From Pedobacter borealis DSM 19626 (GTDB taxonomy: Bacteria > Bacteroidota > Bacteroidia > Sphingobacteriales > Sphingobacteriaceae): a stretch of DNA of 46,564 bases. Shown here piece after piece: positions 1 through 7,304 of the stretch. The stretch's first letter is position 1; each line of letters begins with the position of its first letter. The notes under the pieces were generated by a model. That model had not been told where the DNA came from. It made no database searches and saw only the letters and a list, made by a program, of their open reading frames with translations. The stretch spans positions 1 through 46,564 of the forward strand of contig NZ_JAUG01000055.1 of NCBI RefSeq assembly GCF_000708285.2. The letters run 5' to 3'. The position numbers were made by a program, and so were the translations under genes.

Positions 1-271
1 TACAGGAGAGGAAACATTTAGTAGAGATGCTAAATGCCTCAGTCAGAATTCAGCAGCGGTCGTAGTACTGCATTTTCGGATGCAGAAAGGACCAAATGTT
101 AGGATGGCAAAGGAAACAGGAAGTTTATGGCAGAGCGTTTACAGCGGAACCACATTAGAGAACTGCTTATATGAGGGTAGGACGGCATCCGAGAGTAAAA
201 TATAAGAGGAGCTGAGCCGAGCCGTGCAACCAATGTGCACAATGGCTGGGAAGGAGTTTTTTTTTAGTATT

Positions 272-1535
272 ATGCTTGAAGAAATATTAGACATCCGAAA
301 CGTACAAAGCGCCTTTAGGCGGGTTACTGCCAAAAGGGTGCTGGTGGTATTGATGGTATGCAGACCGATGAACTTCGCGACTACCTGAATACGAGCTGGC
401 AGAGATTACGGGCTAATATTTTAAAAGGCGATTACCGGCCAAACGCTGTGAGAAAGGTAGAGATACCCAAAAGCAGCGGTGGTATGGGGATGCTTGGCAT
501 CCCAACGGTCATTGACCGGTTGATCCAGCAGGCCATCTCTCAATGGCTGAGCCCCAAGTACGAGGGCGACTTTTCCTCTGATAGTTATGGTTTCCGGCCA
601 GATCAGTGCTAAAGGCTCAGGAATACCTTAACACAGGCTATAGCTGGATTGTAGAACTTGACCTGGATAAATTCTTTGACCGGGTAAATCATGACAGACT
701 TATGTACCTGATCTCATTAAAGATAAAAGATAAGCGGACCTTGAAGCTTATCGGTCTTTACCTGAATGCGGGAATCATGGAGGATGGATTGGTCAGCCCA
801 AGAAGAGAAGGTATGGCACAAGGGGGTCCATTAAGCCCGTTATTATCAAATGTGATCCTTCACGAACTTGATGCGAAGCTCGAAGAGCGTGGGCATCGGT
901 TCGTACGTTATGCTGATGATTGCAGTATCTATTTAAGAAGCAGGAAATCGGCACAGCGGGAAATGGCAAGTATTTCAGTATATCTGGAAGACGGGCTGAA
1001 ACTGAAGGTTAACAGGATGAAGAGTAAGGTCAGCAGGCCGAGCCAAAGTAGTCTGCTTGGGTTTTCATTCTATGGTAGCAAAGAGGGATGGAAGATGCGA
1101 ATTTCATCCAAATCTCTAAGAGCGCTCAAAGAGAAAATAAGGGAGCAGACCAAACGGAATCAGCCCGTTCCATTGTATCAACGGATATCAAAGCTTAAGG
1201 AAATCATTCATGGTTGGGTCAACTACTTCTCTATTGCAATTGCAAATGCAAAGGGATACATGGAAAAACTGGACGGGTTGATGAGAACCAGACTGCGGAT
1301 TGTGTTGTGGAAACAATGGAAGGGTATAACGGGCAGAGCGAGGAACCTGATGAAGGTGGGGGTAGTGAAATCAAGGGCTTATCAGCTGGCTAATACCCGC
1401 AAGGGACATTGCAGGACTGCAAACAGCCCGACACTACGTACGACACTTGAGAAAAAGTTCTTTTTGAGGCTTGGGCTTGACGGATTTGGTCATTATTACT
1501 ATTGGAAAACGACATACCAAACGAAGTTATTCTAG
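272..1535 (+). pseudogene. ltrA: Group II intron reverse transcriptase/maturase, frameshifted
   Basis: Three frames together encode one intron-encoded protein. The ATG at 272 follows AAGGAG at 251 and reads MLEEILDIRNVQSAFRRVTA. After a one-base loss near 332-336 the next frame continues as KGAGGIDGMQTDELRDYL and runs to SYGFRP, then hits a stop at 610. After a second lesion near 600-606, where the usual RSAHQA-type residues after GFRP are missing, the frame from 606 carries KAQEYLN, the QGGPLSPLLSN motif, the catalytic YADD (in RYADDC) and the maturase/thumb region with GWVNYFSIA and NTRKGHCRTANSP. No HNH endonuclease follows, as in endonuclease-less bacterial intron proteins. The catalytic aspartates are intact, so decay seems recent, but no full-length protein can be made. 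Confidence 0.85.
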
Positions 1536-1537
1536 CA

Positions 1538-1614
1538 AACCGCTGTATACCGAACGGTACGTGCAGTGGTGTGAGGAGACAGCAGGGAAACTAATTTCCT
1601 GCTTCTTACTCGAT
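1538..1614 (+). ncRNA. Group II intron domains V and VI
   Basis: Bases 1538-1571 fold as a 34-nt domain V: the lower stem pairs 1539-1545 with 1564-1570, a GAAC tetraloop lies at 1552-1555, and an upper stem closes it. Aligned to the canonical 34-mer, the catalytic triad (positions 2-4, normally AGC or CGC) reads ACC, and the opposing base has changed so that pairing is kept. Bases 1572-1614 form domain VI, with a GCAGG/CCTGC stem and the usual unpaired adenosine region before the CGAT end. The position just downstream of the reverse transcriptase stop is where these domains belong. The hand alignment of the triad is the least certain part. Confidence 0.65.
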
Positions 1615-1683
1615 TTCAGTTTGAAAGACCTTTTTAGCTTAACCTCGCTTTTCCCAGGAACCTTTCTCGCCAAGAATTTTTAA

Positions 1684-1956
1684 ATTCGGGCCCATTCAAA
1701 AATGAAAAAATAAGGATTGAGGTTAAGCAAGAAGATTATAACCGTTATAAAATTGGATCGAAAGTTATTGTTACTTATCTGAAATTTAGCAAGAGGGCTA
1801 TTGATATCGCAGACTTTTAAATTTGAGATCAATAAAAATGGGTTTTCTATTCTAGGCGATAAATGTTTTTCTGCTGATGGCAGCATCGCGGCATTTCGTT
1901 TTTTAAAATCTACGTATATTGAAAGATATCAGTCCAGTAATGTTACCAATACTTAA
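1684..1956 (+). pseudogene. Decayed ORF of unknown function
   Basis: One frame reads NSGPFKNEKIRIEVKQEDY and onward to a stop at 1818-1820. A second frame then continues without a methionine as FEINKNGFSILGDKCF and onward to a stop at 1954-1956. Both have ordinary protein-like composition and join plausibly into one chain of about 90 residues with a frameshift near 1815. I do not recognise the family. It follows the intron end directly, so it could be the 3' part of a gene into which the intron once inserted, or unrelated debris. Confidence 0.25.
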
Positions 1957-2138
1957 ATTTTTTGTAAAATTTAATAAAAATGTAAAATGATTGTTTGGTT
2001 AGATTCCTTAATATTTGAAGAAAATTCTGTTAAATACAAAAATGGCACAAGATTCTTCTTAGATGAAGATAAATGTCATTAAAATAGCCCATTTTTAAAT
2101 AAATCATCAATTTTAAATGGCATCTAAATTAATAATTA

Positions 2139-2146
2139 TATATTTG
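2139..2146 (+). promoter_or_regulatory. Candidate -7 promoter box for adk
   Basis: TATATTTG matches the TAnnTTTG -7 consensus of the primary sigma factor in Bacteroidota and is followed by GCAGCC, a common context in this phylum. No clean -33 TTG was found at the usual spacing. It implies a leader of roughly 105-110 nt for adk. The rest of 1957-2261 is AT-rich and holds no gene. Confidence 0.4.
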
Positions 2147-2207
2147 CAGCCTTGAAAGTAAGCAATGTCTAATCCTATTAATCAGTGATTTGAATATTAC
2201 TTTTAAC

Positions 2208-2232
2208 AGAGCCATAGGAATAAGGCTTTTTT
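2208..2232 (+). terminator. Terminator-like hairpin in the adk leader
   Basis: A six-pair stem (2208-2213 with 2224-2229, one G-U pair) encloses a 10-base loop and runs into six T residues at 2227-2232, about 30 bases before the adk start. The loop ATAGGA (2214-2219) is complementary to TCCTAT at 2173-2178, so an alternative fold is possible. It could be an attenuator of adk or the terminator of an upstream transcript. The stem is short, so confidence is low. Confidence 0.3.
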
Positions 2233-2261
2233 AATTTTTGAAGACAACCTAAACAACTTGA

Positions 2262-2837
2262 ATGCTTAATTTAGTTCTCTTTGGCCCTCCAGGGGCGGGT
2301 AAAGGCACCCAATCTGAAAAGCTGATTGCAAAATATCAGTTGGTACACGTTTCAACAGGCGATCTTTTTAGAGCACACGTTAAAGGAGAAACCGAATTAG
2401 GAAAAAAAGTAAGTCAATTGTTAGCTGATGGAGAATTGGTTCCAGATGCCATTACAATTGCCATGCTTGAAGAAGAGGTAGATAAAAATCCTGATGCTAA
2501 AGGATTTGTGTTTGATGGATTTCCGCGTACCGTTCCACAAGCAATAGAGCTTGATCTATTTTTAGAGCGTAAAGGCAGTAAAATTGCTGGCGTTATTGCT
2601 TTGGATGTTGACCAGGACGAGTTAACAAAACGTATTGCCGAACGTCACAAAACCAGCGGCCGTCCTGATGACGACGCTGAAAAATTAAAAAAACGGATTT
2701 CAGAATACTTTGATAAAACCATCCACGTATTGCCTTATTATGAAGAGCAAGGAAAGTTGAATAAAGTAAACGGAATAGGTGAAATTGAAACGGTATATAG
2801 TGATCTTTGCGCTGTAATTGATCAGTATAAGGTATAA
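2262..2837 (+). CDS. adk: Adenylate kinase
   Basis: Adenylate kinase (EC 2.7.4.3) interconverts ATP + AMP and 2 ADP in the cytoplasm and balances the adenine nucleotide pool. The 191-residue product has the P-loop GPPGAGKGTQ at residues 7-16, STGDLFR in the AMP-binding region, FDGFPRT near residues 84-90 and a short lid with RHKTSGRPDDD. The long zinc-finger lid is absent, matching the short form usual in Bacteroidota. The ATG gives the family N-terminus MLNLVLFGPPG. obgE follows on the same strand after 157 bases and a strong terminator hairpin, so the two are adjacent but perhaps not fully co-transcribed. Confidence 0.97.
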   Translation: MLNLVLFGPPGAGKGTQSEKLIAKYQLVHVSTGDLFRAHVKGETELGKKVSQLLADGELVPDAITIAMLEEEVDKNPDAKGFVFDGFPRTVPQAIELDLFLERKGSKIAGVIALDVDQDELTKRIAERHKTSGRPDDDAEKLKKRISEYFDKTIHVLPYYEEQGKLNKVNGIGEIETVYSDLCAVIDQYKV

Positions 2838-2903
2838 AGTTCAAATAGCGGATATAAAAGAGACGGTTTTAATTAATTCCCGATCCAATATTCAAAAACA
2901 TAA

Positions 2904-2943
2904 AAAGAGTTATAATGTTAAAACGTTATAACTCTTTAATTTT
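2904..2943 (+). terminator. Rho-independent-type terminator after adk
   Basis: A perfect 12-bp stem (AAAGAGTTATAA at 2904-2915 with TTATAACTCTTT at 2926-2937) and a 10-base loop are followed by a short T-rich tract. It lies between adk and obgE, 67 bases after the adk stop. Confidence 0.8.
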
Positions 2944-2994
2944 AAAGGAATTGTTGTTTTCGACGTTCCAGTATTAACATTTCAATATTAAAAT

Positions 2995-3990
2995 ATGTCA
3001 CAGGGTTCGAATTTCGTAGATTATGTAAAAATTTGTTGCCGTTCTGGTAAGGGCGGGGCGGGTTCGGCACATTTGCATCGTGATATTTTAACATCAATGG
3101 GTGGCCCCGATGGTGGTGATGGCGGTCGTGGTGGCCACATTATCGTTAAAGGCAGCATCCATATCTGGACATTATTGCACCTTAAATACCGTAAGCACAT
3201 TATTGCTGAAGATGGTGGAGCAGGCGGTAGTTCCCATAAATTCGGTAAACAAGGTAAGGATGAAATCCTGGAGGTTCCGCTTGGTACCATTGCTAAGGAT
3301 GCTGAAACCGGAGAAATCCTTTTCGAAATTACCAAAGATGGCGAGACTAAGATTTTAACAGCTGGTGGCCGTGGTGGTTTAGGGAATGCACACTTTAAAA
3401 ATTCGGTTCAGCAAACACCACGTTTTGCACAACCGGGTGAGCAAGGGCAAGAGGTTTGGAACATTTTAGAATTAAAAGTTTTGGCCGATGTTGGCCTGGT
3501 TGGTTTTCCAAATGCAGGAAAATCTACATTACTTTCAGTAGTTTCGGCTGCTAAGCCGGAAATTGCCGATTATCCTTTTACTACCATTGTTCCTAACCTG
3601 GGTATTGTAAGTTACAGGGGTGGAAAATCTTTTGTAATGGCTGATATTCCTGGGATTATCGAAGGTGCGTCAAAAGGTAAAGGTTTAGGCTATCGTTTCT
3701 TACGCCACATTGAACGTAACTCGGTATTGTTATTCATGGTCCCGGCTGATACAAGCCGTTCAATTAAAGAAGAATACGAAATCCTTAAAAGCGAACTGGA
3801 ATCTTACAATCCTGAATTAATGCAGAAACCGCATGTTTTAGCCATTACCAAATCAGATATGTTAGATGAAGAACTGATGGAAGAAATGAAACAGGATCTG
3901 CCAAATATTCCATCTATATTTATTTCGTCAGTAGCTGAAAAAAATATTTTAGAGCTGAAAGATATGCTTTGGAAAGCAATTGAAGGATAA
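2995..3990 (+). CDS. obgE: Obg family GTPase, ribosome maturation and stress
   Basis: Obg/CgtA is an essential GTPase that binds 50S ribosomal precursors and links ribosome assembly to nucleotide and stress status. Residues 1-160 form the glycine-rich Obg fold ([32 protein letters not shown]). The G domain follows with the P-loop GFPNAGKST, the switch region [11 protein letters not shown], the DIPG Walker B and TKSD near the C-terminus as the guanine-specificity motif. At 331 residues it ends soon after the G domain, without the C-terminal OCT domain of Bacillus Obg. The start fits the family N-terminus (FVDYVKI). The gene is convergent with the peptide cassette downstream and separated from it by a bidirectional terminator. 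Confidence 0.96.
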   Translation: MSQGSNFVDYVKICCRSGKGGAGSAHLHRDILTSMGGPDGGDGGRGGHIIVKGSIHIWTLLHLKYRKHIIAEDGGAGGSSHKFGKQGKDEILEVPLGTIAKDAETGEILFEITKDGETKILTAGGRGGLGNAHFKNSVQQTPRFAQPGEQGQEVWNILELKVLADVGLVGFPNAGKSTLLSVVSAAKPEIADYPFTTIVPNLGIVSYRGGKSFVMADIPGIIEGASKGKGLGYRFLRHIERNSVLLFMVPADTSRSIKEEYEILKSELESYNPELMQKPHVLAITKSDMLDEELMEEMKQDLPNIPSIFISSVAEKNILELKDMLWKAIEG

Positions 3991-4011
3991 TATAAATAAG
4001 TTTTAATAAAT

Positions 4012-4060
4012 AATTTTGGTGTGCAGAACATTGCTGCCATATTCTGCATTTACCAAAATT
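4012..4060. terminator. Bidirectional terminator between convergent genes
   Basis: AATTTTGGT (4012-4020) pairs with ACCAAAATT (4052-4060), and an inner GCAGAA/TTCTGC stem extends the hairpin. Because the outer arms are A/T-rich at both ends it can terminate transcription from obgE (plus) and from the minus-strand DCC gene. Confidence 0.7.
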
Positions 4061-4078
4061 AAGCCGCCAATCAAAGTG

Positions 4079-4498
4079 CTATATCAAAAACTTACTTCGA
4101 ATATGTTCTGTAGGTAGCATACAACTGTCTGTATGCCCAAATAATGCATAACGGTTGTTGGCGAATGCTTTATACAGGCAGTTTCTTATAAAACCAGGTA
4201 TCAAATAACCCACGTTAGTTAACGGAGCCCACCAAGCATTTAAATTTTTTAGGATATAAGCTACTGCATTAGATTGGGTAAGAAACTCGTTGTTGCGTAC
4301 CACAATAATGCTATTTAGTTTTATAAAATTAACCTGATGGACTTTACCCAGTTGCAATGCGGTTTTACTGTCAAGCGGAGCAAAACAAAACCTGTTTGCT
4401 TGATCATGAGTGATTATATAATTGATAAAACCATTGCAAAAATTACAGACACCATCAAATAGAATGATGTCTTTTGTTGTGTCTAAAATAGGTGCCAT
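4079..4498 (-). CDS. DCC-family (DUF393) thiol-disulfide oxidoreductase-like protein
   Basis: This 139-residue protein opens with TKDIILFDGVCNFCNGFINY, containing the DGVCNFC signature (a CxxC pair after an aspartate) that defines the DCC/DUF393 family of thioredoxin-like predicted thiol-disulfide oxidoreductases. The conserved FAPLDS segment follows near residue 41. Its start codon lies inside the end of the upstream HTTM gene (16-base overlap), which suggests translational coupling. DUF393 proteins often accompany or are fused to HTTM membrane proteins. It is the last gene of the 6225-to-4079 operon. A redox role in maturing the small peptide encoded at the head of the operon is inference; that peptide has no cysteine, so the target may be the membrane proteins. 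Confidence 0.8.
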   Translation of the reverse strand: MAPILDTTKDIILFDGVCNFCNGFINYIITHDQANRFCFAPLDSKTALQLGKVHQVNFIKLNSIIVVRNNEFLTQSNAVAYILKNLNAWWAPLTNVGYLIPGFIRNCLYKAFANNRYALFGHTDSCMLPTEHIRSKFLI

Positions 4499-5304
4499 GG
4501 CATTTGGTGGTTAATAAAATAAATTGCTGGATAAGTAGCCATAAAAGCCCAGAAAAACGAATTCAAACCCATAATAAGTGCTGTAAAGAAATGGAATATA
4601 AATCCCCATATCAGAAATACTATGGCATATTGCCAGGGCAGAATAAGACATAATGGAAATATGGTTTCCATAATAATAACGTTCCAGCACAGAAAACGGT
4701 TTGCAGAAGGATATTTTTGCAATAAAAGACTTGCTTTTTTAGAGCCATATGTTTTGGTCGAGAATACATCTTTTATTGCTGTTCCTGAACGCCACTCAGC
4801 AGATACAAGTTTGGCAATACCCGCAACAGTATAAGAAAGACAGGCCTGTAGTCCGATAAACCATATACCAATATCTCTCAATTTACCAGTTGTAAAAGCA
4901 GGAAGATTGCATAGAATCAATGTGATAATAATGAGCATGCTCATCTGGTCTGAACCATCACTTCCATAATAAGTAACCAGTGATGCCACTAGTAAGCTGA
5001 CTCCCAACAAACTGATCAGTACCCATCCTGTTGTACTCTGTAATGGAAAGAACAATAATCCAATAATAAGCAGGCACCTGATGATAAAAAGAGCAGCCAG
5101 GCCTGGTGCGCTGAACAGTTTAAAAAGAGGTTTGAAAAAAGACTTTTCATCCTGTTTGGTCCATTTTAGCTGCATTACATTCCAGGATAACAAACCATTA
5201 GGAGAAAATATCTGTACTTTCTTGAGATACTCCAGCGTAGAAATTAATAAACCTATACTCAATATAATAAGTACAGTTTGTGATATATCATTTAATAAAA
5301 TCAT
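4483..5304 (-). CDS. HTTM-domain (SdpB-like) integral membrane protein
   Basis: A 273-residue multi-pass membrane protein with about six to seven hydrophobic helices (for example VLIILSIGLLIST, AALFIIRCLLIIGLLFF and MLIIITLILCNLPAF). Size, topology and pairing with a DCC protein fit the HTTM family, the membrane domain of vitamin-K-dependent gamma-carboxylase homologues that includes SdpB of the Bacillus subtilis Sdp toxin system. Polar stretches such as TVAGIAKLVSAEWRSGTAIK and YGSDGSDQMS resemble the conserved polar patches of HTTM proteins. It starts 6 bases after the SdpA-like gene and overlaps the DCC gene, so the three are surely one operon. Its role may be processing or exporting the peptide. 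Family assignment is by pattern only. Confidence 0.65.
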   Translation of the reverse strand: MILLNDISQTVLIILSIGLLISTLEYLKKVQIFSPNGLLSWNVMQLKWTKQDEKSFFKPLFKLFSAPGLAALFIIRCLLIIGLLFFPLQSTTGWVLISLLGVSLLVASLVTYYGSDGSDQMSMLIIITLILCNLPAFTTGKLRDIGIWFIGLQACLSYTVAGIAKLVSAEWRSGTAIKDVFSTKTYGSKKASLLLQKYPSANRFLCWNVIIMETIFPLCLILPWQYAIVFLIWGFIFHFFTALIMGLNSFFWAFMATYPAIYFINHQMPWHLF

Positions 5305-5310
5305 GACTTT

Positions 5311-5862
5311 TTATATTTGATGAAAAACGGATAATAGAATTAATGATGGCGCAGTTTCTTTTTGATAACCTGATGATTCTGCAAGCATAAACTGCCGATA
5401 GCAATTTTGTGATTGTTTCTTGTATTGGCTAACCGCATGTAATACTATGATATAAGGCATAGAAAACATCAGTAAATTTAGGCTCCCTGCTTTTTCACGG
5501 TAGGAAGGGATGCTTGATACCAGGCTTTGTACTACGTCTGATAATATTTTTTTATCACGTTTTTCCGGATTCCAAAGCCATGACCATATTGTACGTTCTT
5601 CGGTAATTTCCATTTCCTGCCAATCGCTATAATCGATGTCGGTTATTTTATCCCGATACAGTAGATGGTAATCCCTTTTACCGGGGTGGGGAGCAAAGAA
5701 TGTCCATAATGGAATCAGGTTAAAATAATCAATTTTATATCTGATAAATGAGGATATTTTAGTTTCCTTAAACTGACACAATATGGTTGCTAAAAACCAA
5801 AAGGCCAGAAAAAAAGTTACTACGAGCTCGTAAATAACTATAGGGTTTAATTTCAGCATCAT
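5311..5862 (-). CDS. SdpA-like membrane-anchored protein
   Basis: A 183-residue protein with one N-terminal transmembrane helix (about residues 9-28, IYELVVTFFLAFWFLATILC), then a soluble part with FNLIPLWTFFAPHPGKRDYH. That segment resembles the 'xxLxPxxWxFFTxxP' stretch that I associate with SdpA, the small partner of SdpB in the Sdp peptide-toxin pathway. A second hydrophobic stretch (LNLLMFSMPYIIVLHAVSQY) lies near residue 130. It sits between the peptide gene (57-base gap containing a strong hairpin) and the HTTM gene (6-base gap). The SdpA link rests on one motif plus gene order, so an uncharacterised HTTM-associated protein is the alternative. Confidence 0.5.
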   Translation of the reverse strand: MMLKLNPIVIYELVVTFFLAFWFLATILCQFKETKISSFIRYKIDYFNLIPLWTFFAPHPGKRDYHLLYRDKITDIDYSDWQEMEITEERTIWSWLWNPEKRDKKILSDVVQSLVSSIPSYREKAGSLNLLMFSMPYIIVLHAVSQYKKQSQNCYRQFMLAESSGYQKETAPSLILLSVFHQI

Positions 5863-5879
5863 AATTTCGAATTGTTGAG

Positions 5880-5913
5880 GAAAAGGAGGGTAGGTATACT
5901 TGCCCTCCTTTTC
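5880..5913 (-). terminator. Attenuator-like hairpin after the peptide gene
   Basis: An 11-bp perfect stem (5880-5890 GAAAAGGAGGG with 5903-5913 CCCTCCTTTTC) encloses a 12-base loop, in the 57 bases between the peptide gene and its three partners. On the minus strand the stem ends in CCTTTTC, a weak U tract, so partial termination or 3'-end stabilisation is likely. Such a hairpin after a precursor gene typically gives more precursor than processing-protein mRNA. Confidence 0.6.
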
Positions 5914-5919
5914 AAATTG

Positions 5920-6225
5920 TTAATTGAATTTTTTACGAAGTTCGATCAGCTTATCTAAAGATAAACCATCTTTGGCTTCTTTAGAAAGCGCACCAATTTC
6001 AGCTTCATTTAAAGCATTAGCAGCACCGATAGCCTCAATTACCTGAGTAACTACCGGGGTGGCTTGAATGGTTACCTTAACAGCTTGGAGCGCTGTACGG
6101 GCTATTGCAGCAATAAAAAGTGGTTCTGCTGAATTCGCTTCAACAATTTCGTTGTCGCCTTTTAAATTAGCGATTAATGCATCAAGAATTGCTAATTCTG
6201 ATTTTGATAAACTTGACTTTGCCAT
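5920..6225 (-). CDS. Small peptide, candidate toxin/bacteriocin precursor
   Basis: A 101-residue product of no family I recognise. It has a charged, helix-prone N-terminus (KSELAILDALIANLKG), a central hydrophobic and alanine-rich stretch (about residues 36-70, including FIAAIARTALQAVKV and TPVVTQVIEAIGAANAL) and a charged C-terminus. There is no cysteine, no signal peptide and no clear cleavage site. The leader-plus-hydrophobic-core layout, first position in the operon and hairpin directly downstream suggest a precursor peptide handled by the SdpA-like, HTTM and DCC proteins. The start is preceded by the A-rich leader AAAAAGAAAACAAA, typical of Bacteroidota. A structural or immunity protein of the same cassette cannot be excluded. 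Confidence 0.7.
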   Translation of the reverse strand: MAKSSLSKSELAILDALIANLKGDNEIVEANSAEPLFIAAIARTALQAVKVTIQATPVVTQVIEAIGAANALNEAEIGALSKEAKDGLSLDKLIELRKKFN

Positions 6226-6332
6226 TTTGTTTTCTTTTTGAGGTAAATAAAAAATTGTTTAGTGTGCCTTGTTTTGAAGCTTCGTTGCACAACATAAAGT
6301 TCGGTACACCATATTTTTTTTACCAGAGTGGT

Positions 6333-6358
6333 AATACTCATTTAAAATATTGAGTATT
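6333..6358. promoter_or_regulatory. Inverted repeat, candidate operator for the peptide operon
   Basis: AATACTCA (6333-6340) and TGAGTATT (6351-6358) are perfect 8-bp inverted arms around a 10-bp AT-rich spacer, 108-133 bases upstream of the peptide start. A second small repeat, TACCA-GAG-TGGTA (6321-6333), abuts it. No T-run follows on the minus strand, so it does not look like a terminator for the response regulator gene. Its place between the response regulator and the peptide operon makes it a candidate binding site for that regulator. The rest of 6226-6480 holds no gene and no clear TAnnTTTG box. Confidence 0.4.
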
Positions 6359-6480
6359 TCTACGTAGTTAGTAGGATAAAATGACCTTTTGGGTTTATGC
6401 TTAAAATAAGATAGATACTGATAGAAAGGCAAAAGAATGTTTTAGCCTTGTATTTAACTCAAGAAAGAGATTTGATACGG

Positions 6481-7131
6481 CTATATTACACCGTTTTTAA
6501 TGGCAAACATTACCAGGCCCGCAGTATTGCGAACGCCTGTTTTTTCGATAATGCGCATTCTGATACCTTCAACTGAACGTGGACTCAAAAAAAGTTCTGT
6601 GCCAATTTCAGTCGCGGTTTTCTCATCACAGATCATTTTTAAAACATCCAGTTCGCGTTCTGAGAATTCTATATTCTGATCGAGCGAGGGCCTGCTAGAG
6701 CCTTTAATTGTTAATTTTTTTAATAATGCTTTGGTTACAATATCGTTAAAGTAGTAGCCGCTTTCGTGTACCGAATAAATAGCTTTCCTGATTTCTTTAG
6801 GATCTGTATTTTTTAATAGATAGCCGTTAGCTCCATTTTCCATTAAATGAATAATAAATTTAACCTCATCATACATGGTTAGAACAAGAATTTTAATATC
6901 CTCAGCATATTTTTTGCGGATTAATTTCATGGCTTCCATCCCATCCATTACAGGCATTTTCAGATCCATTAAAATAACGTCTGGCTGTACATCTTCGAGT
7001 TTGCACATCAGTTCTTCCCCGTTTGATGCCTCAAATATTACTTCCAGATTTTTATCACGGTTAAAGCCTACCCTTAAACCATCTCTAAAAATGCTATAAT
7101 CATCTGCTATGGCTATCCTTATTTTGAGCAT
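6481..7131 (-). CDS. NarL/FixJ-family (LuxR-type) response regulator
   Basis: A 216-residue two-component response regulator. The receiver domain (about 1-125) has the acidic pair in IAIADDYSIFRDG, the phospho-acceptor Asp in VILMDLKMPVMDG (about residue 55) and the switch lysine in YLLKNTDP. The LuxR-type helix-turn-helix (about 150-216) reads FSERELDVLKMICDEKTATE and then LFLSPRSVEGIRMRI. Its likely partner is the HisKA_3-type kinase encoded 173 bases upstream on the same strand. The gap to the kinase is long and AT-rich, so it may have its own promoter. The next genes downstream are the peptide cassette, 255 bases away, its probable target. Confidence 0.92.
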   Translation of the reverse strand: MLKIRIAIADDYSIFRDGLRVGFNRDKNLEVIFEASNGEELMCKLEDVQPDVILMDLKMPVMDGMEAMKLIRKKYAEDIKILVLTMYDEVKFIIHLMENGANGYLLKNTDPKEIRKAIYSVHESGYYFNDIVTKALLKKLTIKGSSRPSLDQNIEFSERELDVLKMICDEKTATEIGTELFLSPRSVEGIRMRIIEKTGVRNTAGLVMFAIKNGVI

Positions 7132-7304
7132 TATTATTTTAATTGAGCACTTAAAATTACTTAATATTTTATATTAATATACATGAATTGTCTATTAATA
7201 CTATCTTATTTGTATTTATTATTTATTTTTTTTAGTTTTTAATTTTGTGTGCTATGAGTTTTATTATTACATTTTAATATAATTTATATTACATAATAAA
7301 GAGT

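Larger units (their letters stand above)
1..1614 (+). mobile_element. Degenerate group II intron, 5' end outside window
   Basis: The segment contains a broken group II intron reverse transcriptase (272-1535) followed directly by sequence that folds as intron domains V and VI, ending near the CGAT at 1611-1614. The 5' splice end is not in the window, because the first 270 bases contain no recognisable intron start and domain I of such introns is several hundred bases long; bases 1-271 are probably intron RNA upstream of the ORF. Two frameshifts in the ORF and an apparent change at an invariant domain V position suggest that this copy cannot splice or move by itself. It lies about 650 bases upstream of adk and reads in the same direction. 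Confidence 0.75.

Noticed and set aside
1680..1886. Minus-strand ORF of 68 residues upstream of adk
   Set aside because: The opposite strand has the more protein-like frames; no motif or leader on the minus strand.
5920..6225. Classical cysteine-containing lanthipeptide or double-glycine bacteriocin precursor
   Set aside because: The peptide has no cysteine and no GG-type leader cleavage site, and no LanM/LanB, radical SAM or C39 peptidase gene is nearby.
6310..6345. Terminator for the response regulator gene
   Set aside because: The inverted repeats here are followed on the minus strand by an A-run, not a T-run, so an operator role is more likely.
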